Assembly (NCBI GenBank): GCA_025056745.1
Contig: JANWVQ010000060.1
Coordinates: 1-51,884 of the forward strand
Direction of reading: 5' to 3'
Length of the DNA: 51,884 nucleotides
DNA from: Ignavibacterium sp.
Lineage (GTDB): Bacteria > Bacteroidota > Ignavibacteria > Ignavibacteriales > Ignavibacteriaceae
Position 1 is the stretch's first letter. Each line of letters begins with the position of its first letter. The translations under genes were made by a program, and so were the position numbers. Shown piece by piece: positions 37,800 through 45,318 of this stretch. The notes under the pieces are model-generated. The model worked only from the letters and a program-made list of their open reading frames with translations. It was not told the origin of the DNA and ran no database searches.

Positions 37800-38498
37800 T
37801 TAGTTAAGAAACTCTTTCAAGTATGATGAAAGTTCATCAATAAGTTTTTCATTGAGTGTAAATGTAACAAAATCTGCGAAATTATTAAGAATGACTATTG
37901 AGTTAATATTGGCATCTTTTTTTTCGAGGTCTGCTACTTTTTTAGAAACATTATTGTTTAATATTCTGATGTCTTCATAAATATCAAATAATTTTTTCAT
38001 ATCCCAATCAGGCTCTTCACCTTGTTTCATTTTAATCAATTGAGCAAGTAAATAAAGAGAAAAAACTCTAATCTCAGTTTCTTCCAATGTTGCAAATGGT
38101 AGATGAAAATGAAGCATTGGTGAGAGCTTTTTCATCACCGGGCACCCTGAAGCTACCATTAAAATTCCTAAATAACTGCTTACTCCCGATTGTAAATCTG
38201 TTTCTTTGTAAAAAGTTCGATTATCTGTTATTACTGTTACTTTAACTCTATCAAAAGAATTATGCTCATTAAACTCATCAATCATTTTCACTAAATTTAA
38301 TGCTAAAGGACAATAAATATGCTCGTTTGGATTGAGAGGACAATGAGGACAACTGAAATTTTTTAATAGAGTCCAATCGGGAGGCTTTTCAACAGAATTA
38401 TTAATTATCAGCATATTTTCAAGATCGATAGCTAAATCGAACCTTTTTATATTCCCATCCTCAAATTCAAATATGTATGTGATTTCCTTTTTAGTCAT
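37800..38498 (-). CDS. Cys-rich protein of unknown family
   Basis: A 232-residue soluble protein without a signal peptide. Clustered potential metal ligands are Cys50, His52 and Cys53 (SCPHCPL), Cys63 (YCPLA), Cys118 (ASGCPVM) and His129/His131 (LHFHLP). A beta-rich N-terminus (to about 48) is followed by mostly helical sequence, with a long charged helix near 185-205. I do not recognise the family. Four cysteines and several histidines could bind zinc or an iron-sulfur cluster; this is inference. It is 28 bases upstream of the queuosine-precursor transporter. Confidence 0.65.
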   Translation of the reverse strand: MTKKEITYIFEFEDGNIKRFDLAIDLENMLIINNSVEKPPDWTLLKNFSCPHCPLNPNEHIYCPLALNLVKMIDEFNEHNSFDRVKVTVITDNRTFYKETDLQSGVSSYLGILMVASGCPVMKKLSPMLHFHLPFATLEETEIRVFSLYLLAQLIKMKQGEEPDWDMKKLFDIYEDIRILNNNVSKKVADLEKKDANINSIVILNNFADFVTFTLNEKLIDELSSYLKEFLN

Positions 38499-38646
38499 TT
38501 TAGTTAATCATTTACTGTAATATTATCGAATACTTATAAAATTTATCAAGAGTCATACTTAAATAAAACATTTTTCTGTAAATAGAAATGACCTTAGTAA
38601 CAAAATTAAAATTATTTAGCAATGGAAGGATTAAAATCACAAGGTT

Positions 38647-38682
38647 AGGGCTGTCTTAAAAATCTACTACATTGACAGCCCT
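38647..38682. repeat. Inverted repeat downstream of the DUF6600 gene
   Basis: AGGGCTGTC (38647-38655) pairs with GACAGCCCT (38674-38682), a GC-rich 9-base stem with an 18-base loop. It lies just after the minus-strand stop at 38702 and may end that transcript, but no T-run follows on that strand, so it is not called a typical terminator. Confidence 0.5.
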
Positions 38683-38701
38683 TCTAAAGTAGGAATTAGT
38701 T

Positions 38702-40117
38702 TTATCGATTTCTTTCTTCTCGTTCAATTATTTGATTTCTATCTCTTGAATTATCAATATTTTCTCTATTTCTTTGTTCATTTCTCTGCTGAAATTTGAA
38801 TCCACTATTTGGTTCTCTATTTAGATTTTCATTTCTATCATTCCTTCTTCTATCATCTCTTGAATCTCGTCTATCATCAATTCTGGGAATGATCCTATTG
38901 TTATCTCTTTTTTCTATTTCATTTCTTTCTTGTTTGAACTGAAAATTTTCAATAAGACTTCTTTCTCTTGTATTAAAATCATCTCGTTCTTTTTTATTCA
39001 AATTATCATCACTGTCTTCCCTTGAATTTTTATTGCTAAATATTTGAAATTTATTTCTTTGATTTTCTTTTCTTTCAGATTTAATTCTGTCGTTTTCTTG
39101 ACTGTTAAAAATTATTCTATCGTCTTCTTTTTTATCGTAGTTATTTCTTTCAAAATCTTTTCTATTATCATCTCTCGATTGAATATCTGAAACTCTACGA
39201 GATAGTTTAGTATCTTCCCTTTCTGAATTTTCTCTATCATCTTTTCTGCTAATTTCATTTTTATATCTTGTTTCAGCTAATTCTACTCTGGATAATTCAA
39301 TTGAAGGCTTTATTTTATTTTCTCTTATGATTTCTGCATTTCTTATCGTTTCTCTGTCTTTTAGAATTTTATCTCTATCAGCTATGAATGTTTCAATTCT
39401 ATTTTTATCTCTATCAGATTTCTCATTAATAATTCTTGGATTATCCACGATTGTTAATTCTCTTTTCTGGATGTTATCATTTGTTCTTTTTCTAATAAAA
39501 TCATATTCAACACCTTGATTTATCACTCGCCCATTAGAATATCTATATTCATTTCTGTATTTGGTATTTTGATGAACTCTATATTTAACTTTCTCTGGGA
39601 CATAGTATTTGTATACATAAGGTTTGCAGAAATATTTGATTTTAACATAATGCCAATGTATTACTGGAACGGCGTAAGAGTAAGTGTAGATTACTCCATA
39701 ATAAGGTTTGAATACTGCATAAGGAGGTAGCGGTGCCCATCCTATGTAATCGTCATCATACCTCCATTCAACCCAAGCAGGTGCCCATTCGTAATCTGGA
39801 ATCCAAATCCATCCATAGTAATCATCATAATGCCATCGTCCGTAGTGATAAACAATTACTCCAAAAGGTTCATAAGAATCCCAATACCAACCATAGTCTG
39901 TCCATACCCATCGGCCAATTTTGTATGGAGCCCAAGTTTTAACTATTATAGTTGGTCTCCAAGCGTAAACTCCGTGATCTAGTAAAATCCAAGTTCCGTA
40001 AGGTGTGAGACAAGAATAAAAATATCCATCTAAGTGGTATGGTTTATTTGCTCTAAGAGTTTCAGAATAGAGAGTTACAAAAGTGAGTGTAGCAACAATA
40101 AAAATTATTTTTTTCAT
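38702..40117 (-). CDS. DUF6600-like secreted protein with charged low-complexity tail
   Basis: A 471-residue protein with a signal peptide (about 1-23). Residues about 28-165 are extremely rich in Tyr and Trp, in repeats of the DUF6600 kind (GRWVWTDYGWYW, YHYGRWHYDDYYGWIW, YEWAPAWVEWRY, YIGWAPLPP). From about 215 to the end almost every residue is Arg, Asp, Glu, Asn, Lys, Ser or Ile, with recurring RDD, ERN and RN blocks. The tail is probably disordered and near charge-balanced. AGGAG precedes the ATG. Function is unknown; a cell-surface or matrix role is a guess. Confidence 0.75.
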   Translation of the reverse strand: MKKIIFIVATLTFVTLYSETLRANKPYHLDGYFYSCLTPYGTWILLDHGVYAWRPTIIVKTWAPYKIGRWVWTDYGWYWDSYEPFGVIVYHYGRWHYDDYYGWIWIPDYEWAPAWVEWRYDDDYIGWAPLPPYAVFKPYYGVIYTYSYAVPVIHWHYVKIKYFCKPYVYKYYVPEKVKYRVHQNTKYRNEYRYSNGRVINQGVEYDFIRKRTNDNIQKRELTIVDNPRIINEKSDRDKNRIETFIADRDKILKDRETIRNAEIIRENKIKPSIELSRVELAETRYKNEISRKDDRENSEREDTKLSRRVSDIQSRDDNRKDFERNNYDKKEDDRIIFNSQENDRIKSERKENQRNKFQIFSNKNSREDSDDNLNKKERDDFNTRERSLIENFQFKQERNEIEKRDNNRIIPRIDDRRDSRDDRRRNDRNENLNREPNSGFKFQQRNEQRNRENIDNSRDRNQIIEREERNR

Positions 40118-40279
40118 CTCTAAACTCCTTATGATATTTATAAATCAGACCTTTAAGATTTAGCAAAGTATATACCATAAATATTATCTTAAAAAATTAT
40201 TGAAAATGAATTTGATAATGATTGTTCTGTTACAAACTGTATAATTAATTAAACAATACTGGATGGAAAAAAGTAATTG

Positions 40280-41008
40280 TTATTCTTTGGAAATTGAAAG
40301 TAACCAATTATAGAATTCTGGATTATTGTATGTCCTTGTCCAAGAGTCGTGTGCTAAATCAGGATAGATTGTAATTTTTATTTTGTTTGAACCACAGTTT
40401 TTAATTGCTTCATAGATTTTTTGAGAATACTCTATTGAAATAACCTCATCTTTAGCACCGTGGAAAATCCAAATTGGAAGGTCTTTGAGATTGCAAGCTT
40501 CAAAAGTGTCAGTCCAACCACAAATTGGAGCTATGGCTGCAAATTTTTGCGGATTGTAGAATGCTAAAGCCCAAGTGCCTTGCCCACCCATACTTAAACC
40601 TGTTAGATAAATTTTCTTTTCATCAACTAAATAATTCTTTTGGATTTCTTCAATTAGTAAAGATAATTCTAACAAAAGATGAGTCCATCTTTTGCCTGAA
40701 GGACATTGAGGTGCAATCAGAATAAAAGGAAATTTTTTACCGTCCTCAATTAATTTAGGAATACCGTGCTTTTTTACTTTTTCTAAATCATCACCTCTTT
40801 CACCTGAGCCGTGTAAGAAAATTACTAAAGGATATTTTTTATCAGATAATTTATAGTCCTCCGGCAAATAAAGAAGATAGTTAAGATCTACTTTTATCAA
40901 CTCTTTTTTGTTGAAATTTTTATGCAACAATTTATTCATTTCCTCTTGAGAATAAGATTTTATTTGAAGTATAAGTATTAATAATAAGATAATTTTTATT
41001 ATTATCAT
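40280..41008 (-). CDS. Exported alpha/beta hydrolase (esterase or peptidase type)
   Basis: A 242-residue alpha/beta hydrolase with an N-terminal signal peptide (about 1-20). The triad is Ser139 in GLSMGG, Asp187 in HGAKDEV and His220 in LAHDSW; the oxyanion segment is LHGSGERGDD. The wording matches the dienelactone-hydrolase/phospholipase-carboxylesterase branch often attached to polysaccharide esterases. Substrate unknown. It is a stand-alone gene, with the DUF6600 gene 160 bases downstream. Confidence 0.85.
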   Translation of the reverse strand: MIIIKIILLLILILQIKSYSQEEMNKLLHKNFNKKELIKVDLNYLLYLPEDYKLSDKKYPLVIFLHGSGERGDDLEKVKKHGIPKLIEDGKKFPFILIAPQCPSGKRWTHLLLELSLLIEEIQKNYLVDEKKIYLTGLSMGGQGTWALAFYNPQKFAAIAPICGWTDTFEACNLKDLPIWIFHGAKDEVISIEYSQKIYEAIKNCGSNKIKITIYPDLAHDSWTRTYNNPEFYNWLLSISKE

Positions 41009-41085
41009 TTAACTCACGTATAATGAAGAGTAAAAGATTTCATTTATTAAATAAATTTAAAATGATTAATTAGTATTTAAAGTAA

Positions 41086-41114
41086 AAAAGTCCGAGAAAT
41101 TAACCCGGACTTTT
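41086..41114 (-). terminator. Terminator of tRNA-Thr
   Basis: On the minus strand AAAAGTCCG and CGGACTTTT form a 9-base stem with an 11-base loop, followed by a run of T. It begins 6 bases after the 3' end of the tRNA. Confidence 0.8.
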
Positions 41115-41119
41115 ATTTG

Positions 41120-41192
41120 AGCTGGCGAAGGGATTTGAACCCCCGACCTGCTGATTACAAGTCAGCTGCTCTACCAACTGAGCTACGCCAGC
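41120..41192 (-). tRNA. tRNA-Thr (anticodon TGT)
   Basis: The minus strand gives a complete cloverleaf: acceptor GCTGGCG/CGCCAGC, D-arm GCTC...GAGC, anticodon loop CTTGTAA with TGT, stem GCTGA/TCAGC, and T-arm with TTCAAAT. The discriminator is T, and CCA is not encoded. A terminator hairpin follows at once. Confidence 0.96.
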
Positions 41193-41334
41193 ATTTTATT
41201 TCAAAAATTTAGTTTTTTAACTATTGCTTTAATTCCATTAATTAACGGATTCGAACAATAATCAATAAAAATTCTTATTAAGAACTAAAAATATTTATTT
41301 ACAAAGTTAATTTACTTCAAAATAATTATCAAAT

Positions 41335-42639
41335 TTATTTATCCTTTACCTCAGCAAAATCCGATTTTTTCGAATAAATCCTAAACTGCACCATTTTCTG
41401 CCGAATTTTTTTAATAAGTTCAAAAACTAAATCGTCAAATTCAAATTTATCTCCCGGATTTAATATCATCCCTGATTTGGAAGCTACAAAACCCGCAACA
41501 GTATTGTAATCATCTGATTCAGGTAATTTGTAATTAAAAACTTCATTGAAATCACTAATGTTCATCGTTCCTAAAACATAATATTTTCCATCCGAACCTT
41601 TATTATACTCTGCAAATTCTTCTCGTTCAGATTTAATTTCACCGATTATTTCCTCGAGTATATCCTCAATTGTAATCATACCTTCAGTTCCACCGTATTC
41701 ATCTGTCACAATAGCAACACGTTGTCCTTGTTTTTGCATTTCCTTAAGAGTTTGAAATATTGGTTTATTTTCTGGAACAAAATAGGCTGGTCTCATTAAC
41801 TCCTTGAAGTCTATCTTCTCACCAGAAATTGATGCTTTCATTAAATCCTTAGTATGTAATATTCCAATGATGTTATCAATATTTTTTTCATAAACTGGAA
41901 TTAGTGTATGACCTGTCTGAATAATTTTCTGAATGTTTTCTTTGTAATCATCTAAAACATCTAAAGCCACCATCTCTGTTCTAGGAATCATTACTTGTTC
42001 AACTGTTAAATCAGTTGTTTCAAAAATGTTTTCTATAATTTCTTGCTCTGTTTGATCTACCGTCCCAGACTTCACTCCATCTGAAATAATATCAAGGATC
42101 TCATCTTCAAAAGGTTTTGTTTCACTAAAAGCAATTTTCTCTTTCATTGGTCTTAAAAATAAATTAGCCAAAAAAGTAGCTAATGAAGAAAATGGAGAGA
42201 AAATGTTAGATATAAATAATATTTTCCTAACTGATTTTCTTCCAATATAATCAGAATATTTGAATGCAATAGATTTTGGAATTAAAACATTTAATATTAA
42301 CACAACAAAAGTCAAAGAAAGAGAAGTTATTAACAACGAAAGTATAACAGCTACACTTTGAAGACCTTCATATTGCTTAAAGAAATTAAATAAGTAATCA
42401 TTAATTATTAGATATCCAAGAATGCTTATAATCACAAGATTTATGGTGTATAAAAAATTTAGAGAACCATATACTGCATCTTGATTCTGTAGAAATTTTT
42501 TGAAAATATCAGCATCAGGATCATTGTTTTCTTCAAGTTCGCTTATTTTGTTCTCGCCAAAAGCACCTAGAGCAATCTCTGAGACAGACAATAAAAAGTT
42601 GATTATTAAAAGAATAACGACTGTAATTAAAAGTATCAT
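41335..42639 (-). CDS. CNNM/CorC-family protein (DUF21, paired CBS, CorC domain)
   Basis: A 434-residue inner-membrane protein. DUF21 with three to four helices takes about 1-180. Two CBS motifs follow (VMIPRTEMVALDV and ILHTKDLMKA for the first, VAIVTDEYGGTEGMITIEDILEEIIGEI for the second). A C-terminal CorC/HlyC domain takes about 345-434. The family is linked to Mg2+/Co2+ efflux and, in older literature, to haemolysins. CGGAG precedes the ATG. Transport of a divalent cation is the likely role. Confidence 0.9.
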   Translation of the reverse strand: MILLITVVILLIINFLLSVSEIALGAFGENKISELEENNDPDADIFKKFLQNQDAVYGSLNFLYTINLVIISILGYLIINDYLFNFFKQYEGLQSVAVILSLLITSLSLTFVVLILNVLIPKSIAFKYSDYIGRKSVRKILFISNIFSPFSSLATFLANLFLRPMKEKIAFSETKPFEDEILDIISDGVKSGTVDQTEQEIIENIFETTDLTVEQVMIPRTEMVALDVLDDYKENIQKIIQTGHTLIPVYEKNIDNIIGILHTKDLMKASISGEKIDFKELMRPAYFVPENKPIFQTLKEMQKQGQRVAIVTDEYGGTEGMITIEDILEEIIGEIKSEREEFAEYNKGSDGKYYVLGTMNISDFNEVFNYKLPESDDYNTVAGFVASKSGMILNPGDKFEFDDLVFELIKKIRQKMVQFRIYSKKSDFAEVKDK

Positions 42640-42670
42640 TTAACTCCGTATTTATGAAACTATTACTTCG

Positions 42671-42678
42671 CAAAAATA
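42671..42678 (-). promoter_or_regulatory. -7 promoter element for the CNNM/CorC-like gene
   Basis: TATTTTTG on the minus strand matches TAnnTTTG, 32 bases before the start codon. It faces away from the element at 42705-42712 in the same 102-base spacer. Confidence 0.4.
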
Positions 42679-42704
42679 GTATTAAAGTAAATTCATTCAT
42701 AAGT

Positions 42705-42712
42705 TATATTTG
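42705..42712 (+). promoter_or_regulatory. -7 promoter element for the DUF971-TrmH pair
   Basis: TATATTTG matches TAnnTTTG, 29 bases before the DUF971 start codon. It forms a divergent pair with the element at 42671-42678. Confidence 0.4.
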
Positions 42713-42741
42713 GAATGTTAAATAATTATTAAACATTCAAA

Positions 42742-43083
42742 ATGAAACCAAAACAAATAAAAATAATAAACAAAGAAGCTTTGTATATAAAGTGGGACAA
42801 TGAAGAAGAGATGACAATCTCATTAAAGTATCTCAGAGATGAATGTCCCTGCGCAAATTGTAAAGGAGAAACTATTTTACTTAAAACTTATCGTCCTCCC
42901 AAAATAGTTGATCATTCTCCTGAAATGTATAAAATTGAAAAGATTGAACCTGTAGGTAATTACGCAATTCAAATAATATGGAAAGATGGACATAACACAG
43001 GTATTTATTCTTGGGAATATTTGCAAAAGTTAAATAAAGATCAAAAAGATGGTCTTAAACAGAATTATCAGCCATTGATATGA
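42742..43083 (+). CDS. DUF971-family protein
   Basis: A 113-residue protein with the DUF971/GBBH-like signature: a WDNEEEMTISLKYLRDECPCANC strand-helix block, VGNYAIQIIWKDGHNTGIYSWEYL and a short tail. The CPCANC cysteines may bind metal. Family members are found near iron-sulfur assembly and ApbC/Mrp genes elsewhere, but not here. It overlaps the TrmH-type gene by 4 bases (ATGA). Confidence 0.85.
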   Translation: MKPKQIKIINKEALYIKWDNEEEMTISLKYLRDECPCANCKGETILLKTYRPPKIVDHSPEMYKIEKIEPVGNYAIQIIWKDGHNTGIYSWEYLQKLNKDQKDGLKQNYQPLI

Positions 43084-43838
43084 TTTCAAAAAGTGATATT
43101 AAATATTTCTCTTCATTAAATCAAAAAAAATATAGGAAAAAGGAAAATCGTTTTTTAGCCGAAGGTTTGAAGATAGTTTTAGAAGGAATTAAAAGCCAAT
43201 ATGAATGTGAAGTAATTTTGGTAACATACGAGTTTGCGGATAAGCAAAGTGATGTTATTAAATACTTAAAAAAAGAAAACTTAGCAATTGAACTTATTAA
43301 CTTCCACGACTTTCAAAAAATTTCAGATACCAAAACACCCCAAGGAATAATCGGAGTATTTAAATATGAAGCACTAAACTTTTCTATAAATAAAAATCAT
43401 TCAAATTTGCTTGTTTATCTTGATAACATATCCGATCCAGGAAATTTAGGAACGATAATTAGAACTTGCCATTGGTTTGATATAAAAGAAATATTAATAA
43501 GTCCCAACTCATCAGAGTTTCTAAACCCAAAAGTTGTTAGAGCATCGATGGGATCAATATTTCATCTTAAAATTTACGATGATATTGAAATAAATGTATT
43601 GAAAGAAATTAAATCTTCTGGTTATAAAATTATTTGCAGTGACTTAAGAGGAGAAAACATTTTTAATTTCAAATTTCCAGAGAGATTTGTTATAACATTA
43701 TCATCTGAATCAGCAGGTCCATCTGAGGAAATTATATCATTAGCAGATAAGTCAGTTACCATTCCAAAATTTGGTAATGCAGAATCTTTGAATGTGTCTG
43801 TTGCAGCAGGAATCATTTTATCAAGAATTAAATCTTAA
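43080..43838 (+). CDS. TrmH/SpoU-family RNA 2'-O-methyltransferase
   Basis: It transfers a methyl group from S-adenosylmethionine to a ribose 2'-OH of rRNA or tRNA. The 252-residue protein has an L30e-like RNA-binding N-terminus (about 1-85) and the knotted SPOUT domain. Motif 1 is DNISDPGNLGTIIRTC, motif 2 is VITLSSESAGPS and motif 3 is IPKFGNAESLNVSVAAGI. The layout is closest to the RlmB/TsnR group, but the target nucleotide cannot be told. Confidence 0.93.
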   Translation: MISKSDIKYFSSLNQKKYRKKENRFLAEGLKIVLEGIKSQYECEVILVTYEFADKQSDVIKYLKKENLAIELINFHDFQKISDTKTPQGIIGVFKYEALNFSINKNHSNLLVYLDNISDPGNLGTIIRTCHWFDIKEILISPNSSEFLNPKVVRASMGSIFHLKIYDDIEINVLKEIKSSGYKIICSDLRGENIFNFKFPERFVITLSSESAGPSEEIISLADKSVTIPKFGNAESLNVSVAAGIILSRIKS

Positions 43839-43886
43839 AAATTATCACTTCCTATAATTAGTTTGCTCGGGATTTCAGAGAGTCAT

Positions 43887-44645
43887 CTACTCTATTACAA
43901 AATCAAAGTAAGTATTTGGATATGGTTCATTAATAAGAGTGAAGTGCCACCATTCGAGAGGATAATTTTTAAAGCCATATTTCTCCATAATAGTTTTCAG
44001 TAATAATCTATTGATTCTTTGGTTTAATTCTAAGTTATTATTTATCGTATGTGAAATTGGATGGAAACAATCATAACCAGAGCCCATATCTATAGAGTTA
44101 TCTTTGAATCTTCTATTTATTGGAAGAAAACACTCGCATAATTCTGATTTAATATTAAAACTATCTTGTTCTGGAACTGGAATTGGAACTATTGTAAGAT
44201 CTACTGTGCTGCCTCTGCTATGAGATGATTTTTCGGCAATATATCCATCTTTAATTAAATCTTTTTTATCAATTGTAGGATAAAATTCTTTTTTCGTCAA
44301 AGTGTCAGAAAGATCTTTTGCCCATCTTACAAAATGATTAACAGCTCTTTGTGGCCGATATCCATCATAAATTTTCAATGTTAAATTAAACTTTCTTAAT
44401 TCTTCCTGCACTTTTGCAAGGGATTCAGCTGCTGCTTTAGTTAGATAACAAATCTCTTTTTCATATCCATCAATCCGTTTACCTATGAAATTATGATCTC
44501 CATAATATCGAAGCTCAACAATAATATCAGGAATGACTTCTTTAACATTGACAAAATCATAAGGTCTTTTATCAATTATGTTTTGTGAATAGTTAAATGA
44601 AAAGAGGATGAATACAAGAAAAAGAATTTTCAGAAAAAATTTCAT
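43887..44645 (-). CDS. Exported D-Ala-D-Ala dipeptidase (VanX/DdpX, M15D)
   Basis: A zinc dipeptidase that splits D-Ala-D-Ala. The 252-residue protein has a signal peptide (about 1-20, MKFFLK...FNYSQ), so it should act outside the cytoplasm, unlike VanX. Landmarks are Arg97 in YDGYRPQRA, zinc ligands His142 and Asp149 in SSHSRGSTVDL, catalytic Glu231 and ligand His234 in EWWHF. All key residues of the M15D family are present. It is the last gene of a five-gene run with gaps of 6 to 19 bases that includes a sodium symporter. Confidence 0.9.
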   Translation of the reverse strand: MKFFLKILFLVFILFSFNYSQNIIDKRPYDFVNVKEVIPDIIVELRYYGDHNFIGKRIDGYEKEICYLTKAAAESLAKVQEELRKFNLTLKIYDGYRPQRAVNHFVRWAKDLSDTLTKKEFYPTIDKKDLIKDGYIAEKSSHSRGSTVDLTIVPIPVPEQDSFNIKSELCECFLPINRRFKDNSIDMGSGYDCFHPISHTINNNLELNQRINRLLLKTIMEKYGFKNYPLEWWHFTLINEPYPNTYFDFVIE

Positions 44646-44651
44646 TTCTCT

Positions 44652-45302
44652 TTAATACATAATTCCAAGACTGAGAGTTATGAAAAGTCCTGATAGATTT
44701 TTTTGAAACCTTCCATATAAACTTTCTACACCGTCACCAAAAAGTTTAATGTGATAATAACGAACATTAAGTCCAATTAAACTCGACTTATCCAGCCCAA
44801 AATTAGCTCCCAGCCCAGCATAACCTCCTACAGCCCACTGCGACTGAGCATTTCCGAAAGAGCTGAAAAATTCTTCAAGATATGGGGTTGTGATTATTAA
44901 AGAAGGTCCAACTCCAATGTTTATATAAGGCCTTAAATTTTCTGCTATTGAATTTTCAAACAATCGATATTGAATGCCTAAAAACATTGGCATTTGAAAA
45001 ACTCTATTCTTTTTACCGATGACAAAAGTGTTACCCCAATAATCGACGTATTCTATTTCTCTTTCATCTTTAGCTTCTGAAAAAGAGATATCAAAGTATG
45101 CAGTTATTTTATTATTCAATTGTTTTCTTACAAATGTTCCGACACCAAAACCAGCTTCACCAAACATAACATCAACACCCCAAGCACCATCTGGAAATTT
45201 TTCTAATGGTTTATCTGGTTGAACTTCGCCAAGTTTCTGTGCGAACAAGTCTAAGAGAGAAATAAATAAAATAATTGTGGTAAGACGCAAATATTTTTTC
45301 AT
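44652..45302 (-). CDS. Outer-membrane beta-barrel protein
   Basis: A 216-residue protein with a signal peptide (about 1-21). Strands alternate through the body: ITAYFDISFSEA, FQMPMFLGIQYRLF, YINIGVGPSLIIT, WAVGGYAGLGANFG, SLIGLNVRYYHIK and GLFITLSLGIMY. The final aromatic residue fits outer-membrane barrel assembly. It looks like the small 8-strand barrels of the OmpA/OmpW/PorT type. It lies between the symporter (16 bases) and the dipeptidase (6 bases), so it may be a porin for their substrate. That role is inference. Confidence 0.75.
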   Translation of the reverse strand: MKKYLRLTTIILFISLLDLFAQKLGEVQPDKPLEKFPDGAWGVDVMFGEAGFGVGTFVRKQLNNKITAYFDISFSEAKDEREIEYVDYWGNTFVIGKKNRVFQMPMFLGIQYRLFENSIAENLRPYINIGVGPSLIITTPYLEEFFSSFGNAQSQWAVGGYAGLGANFGLDKSSLIGLNVRYYHIKLFGDGVESLYGRFQKNLSGLFITLSLGIMY

Positions 45303-45318
45303 AGAGTTCCCAATTTAA

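Noticed and set aside
38647-38682. Rho-independent terminator of the DUF6600 gene
   Set aside because: The stem is good, but no T-run follows on the minus strand; kept only as an inverted repeat.
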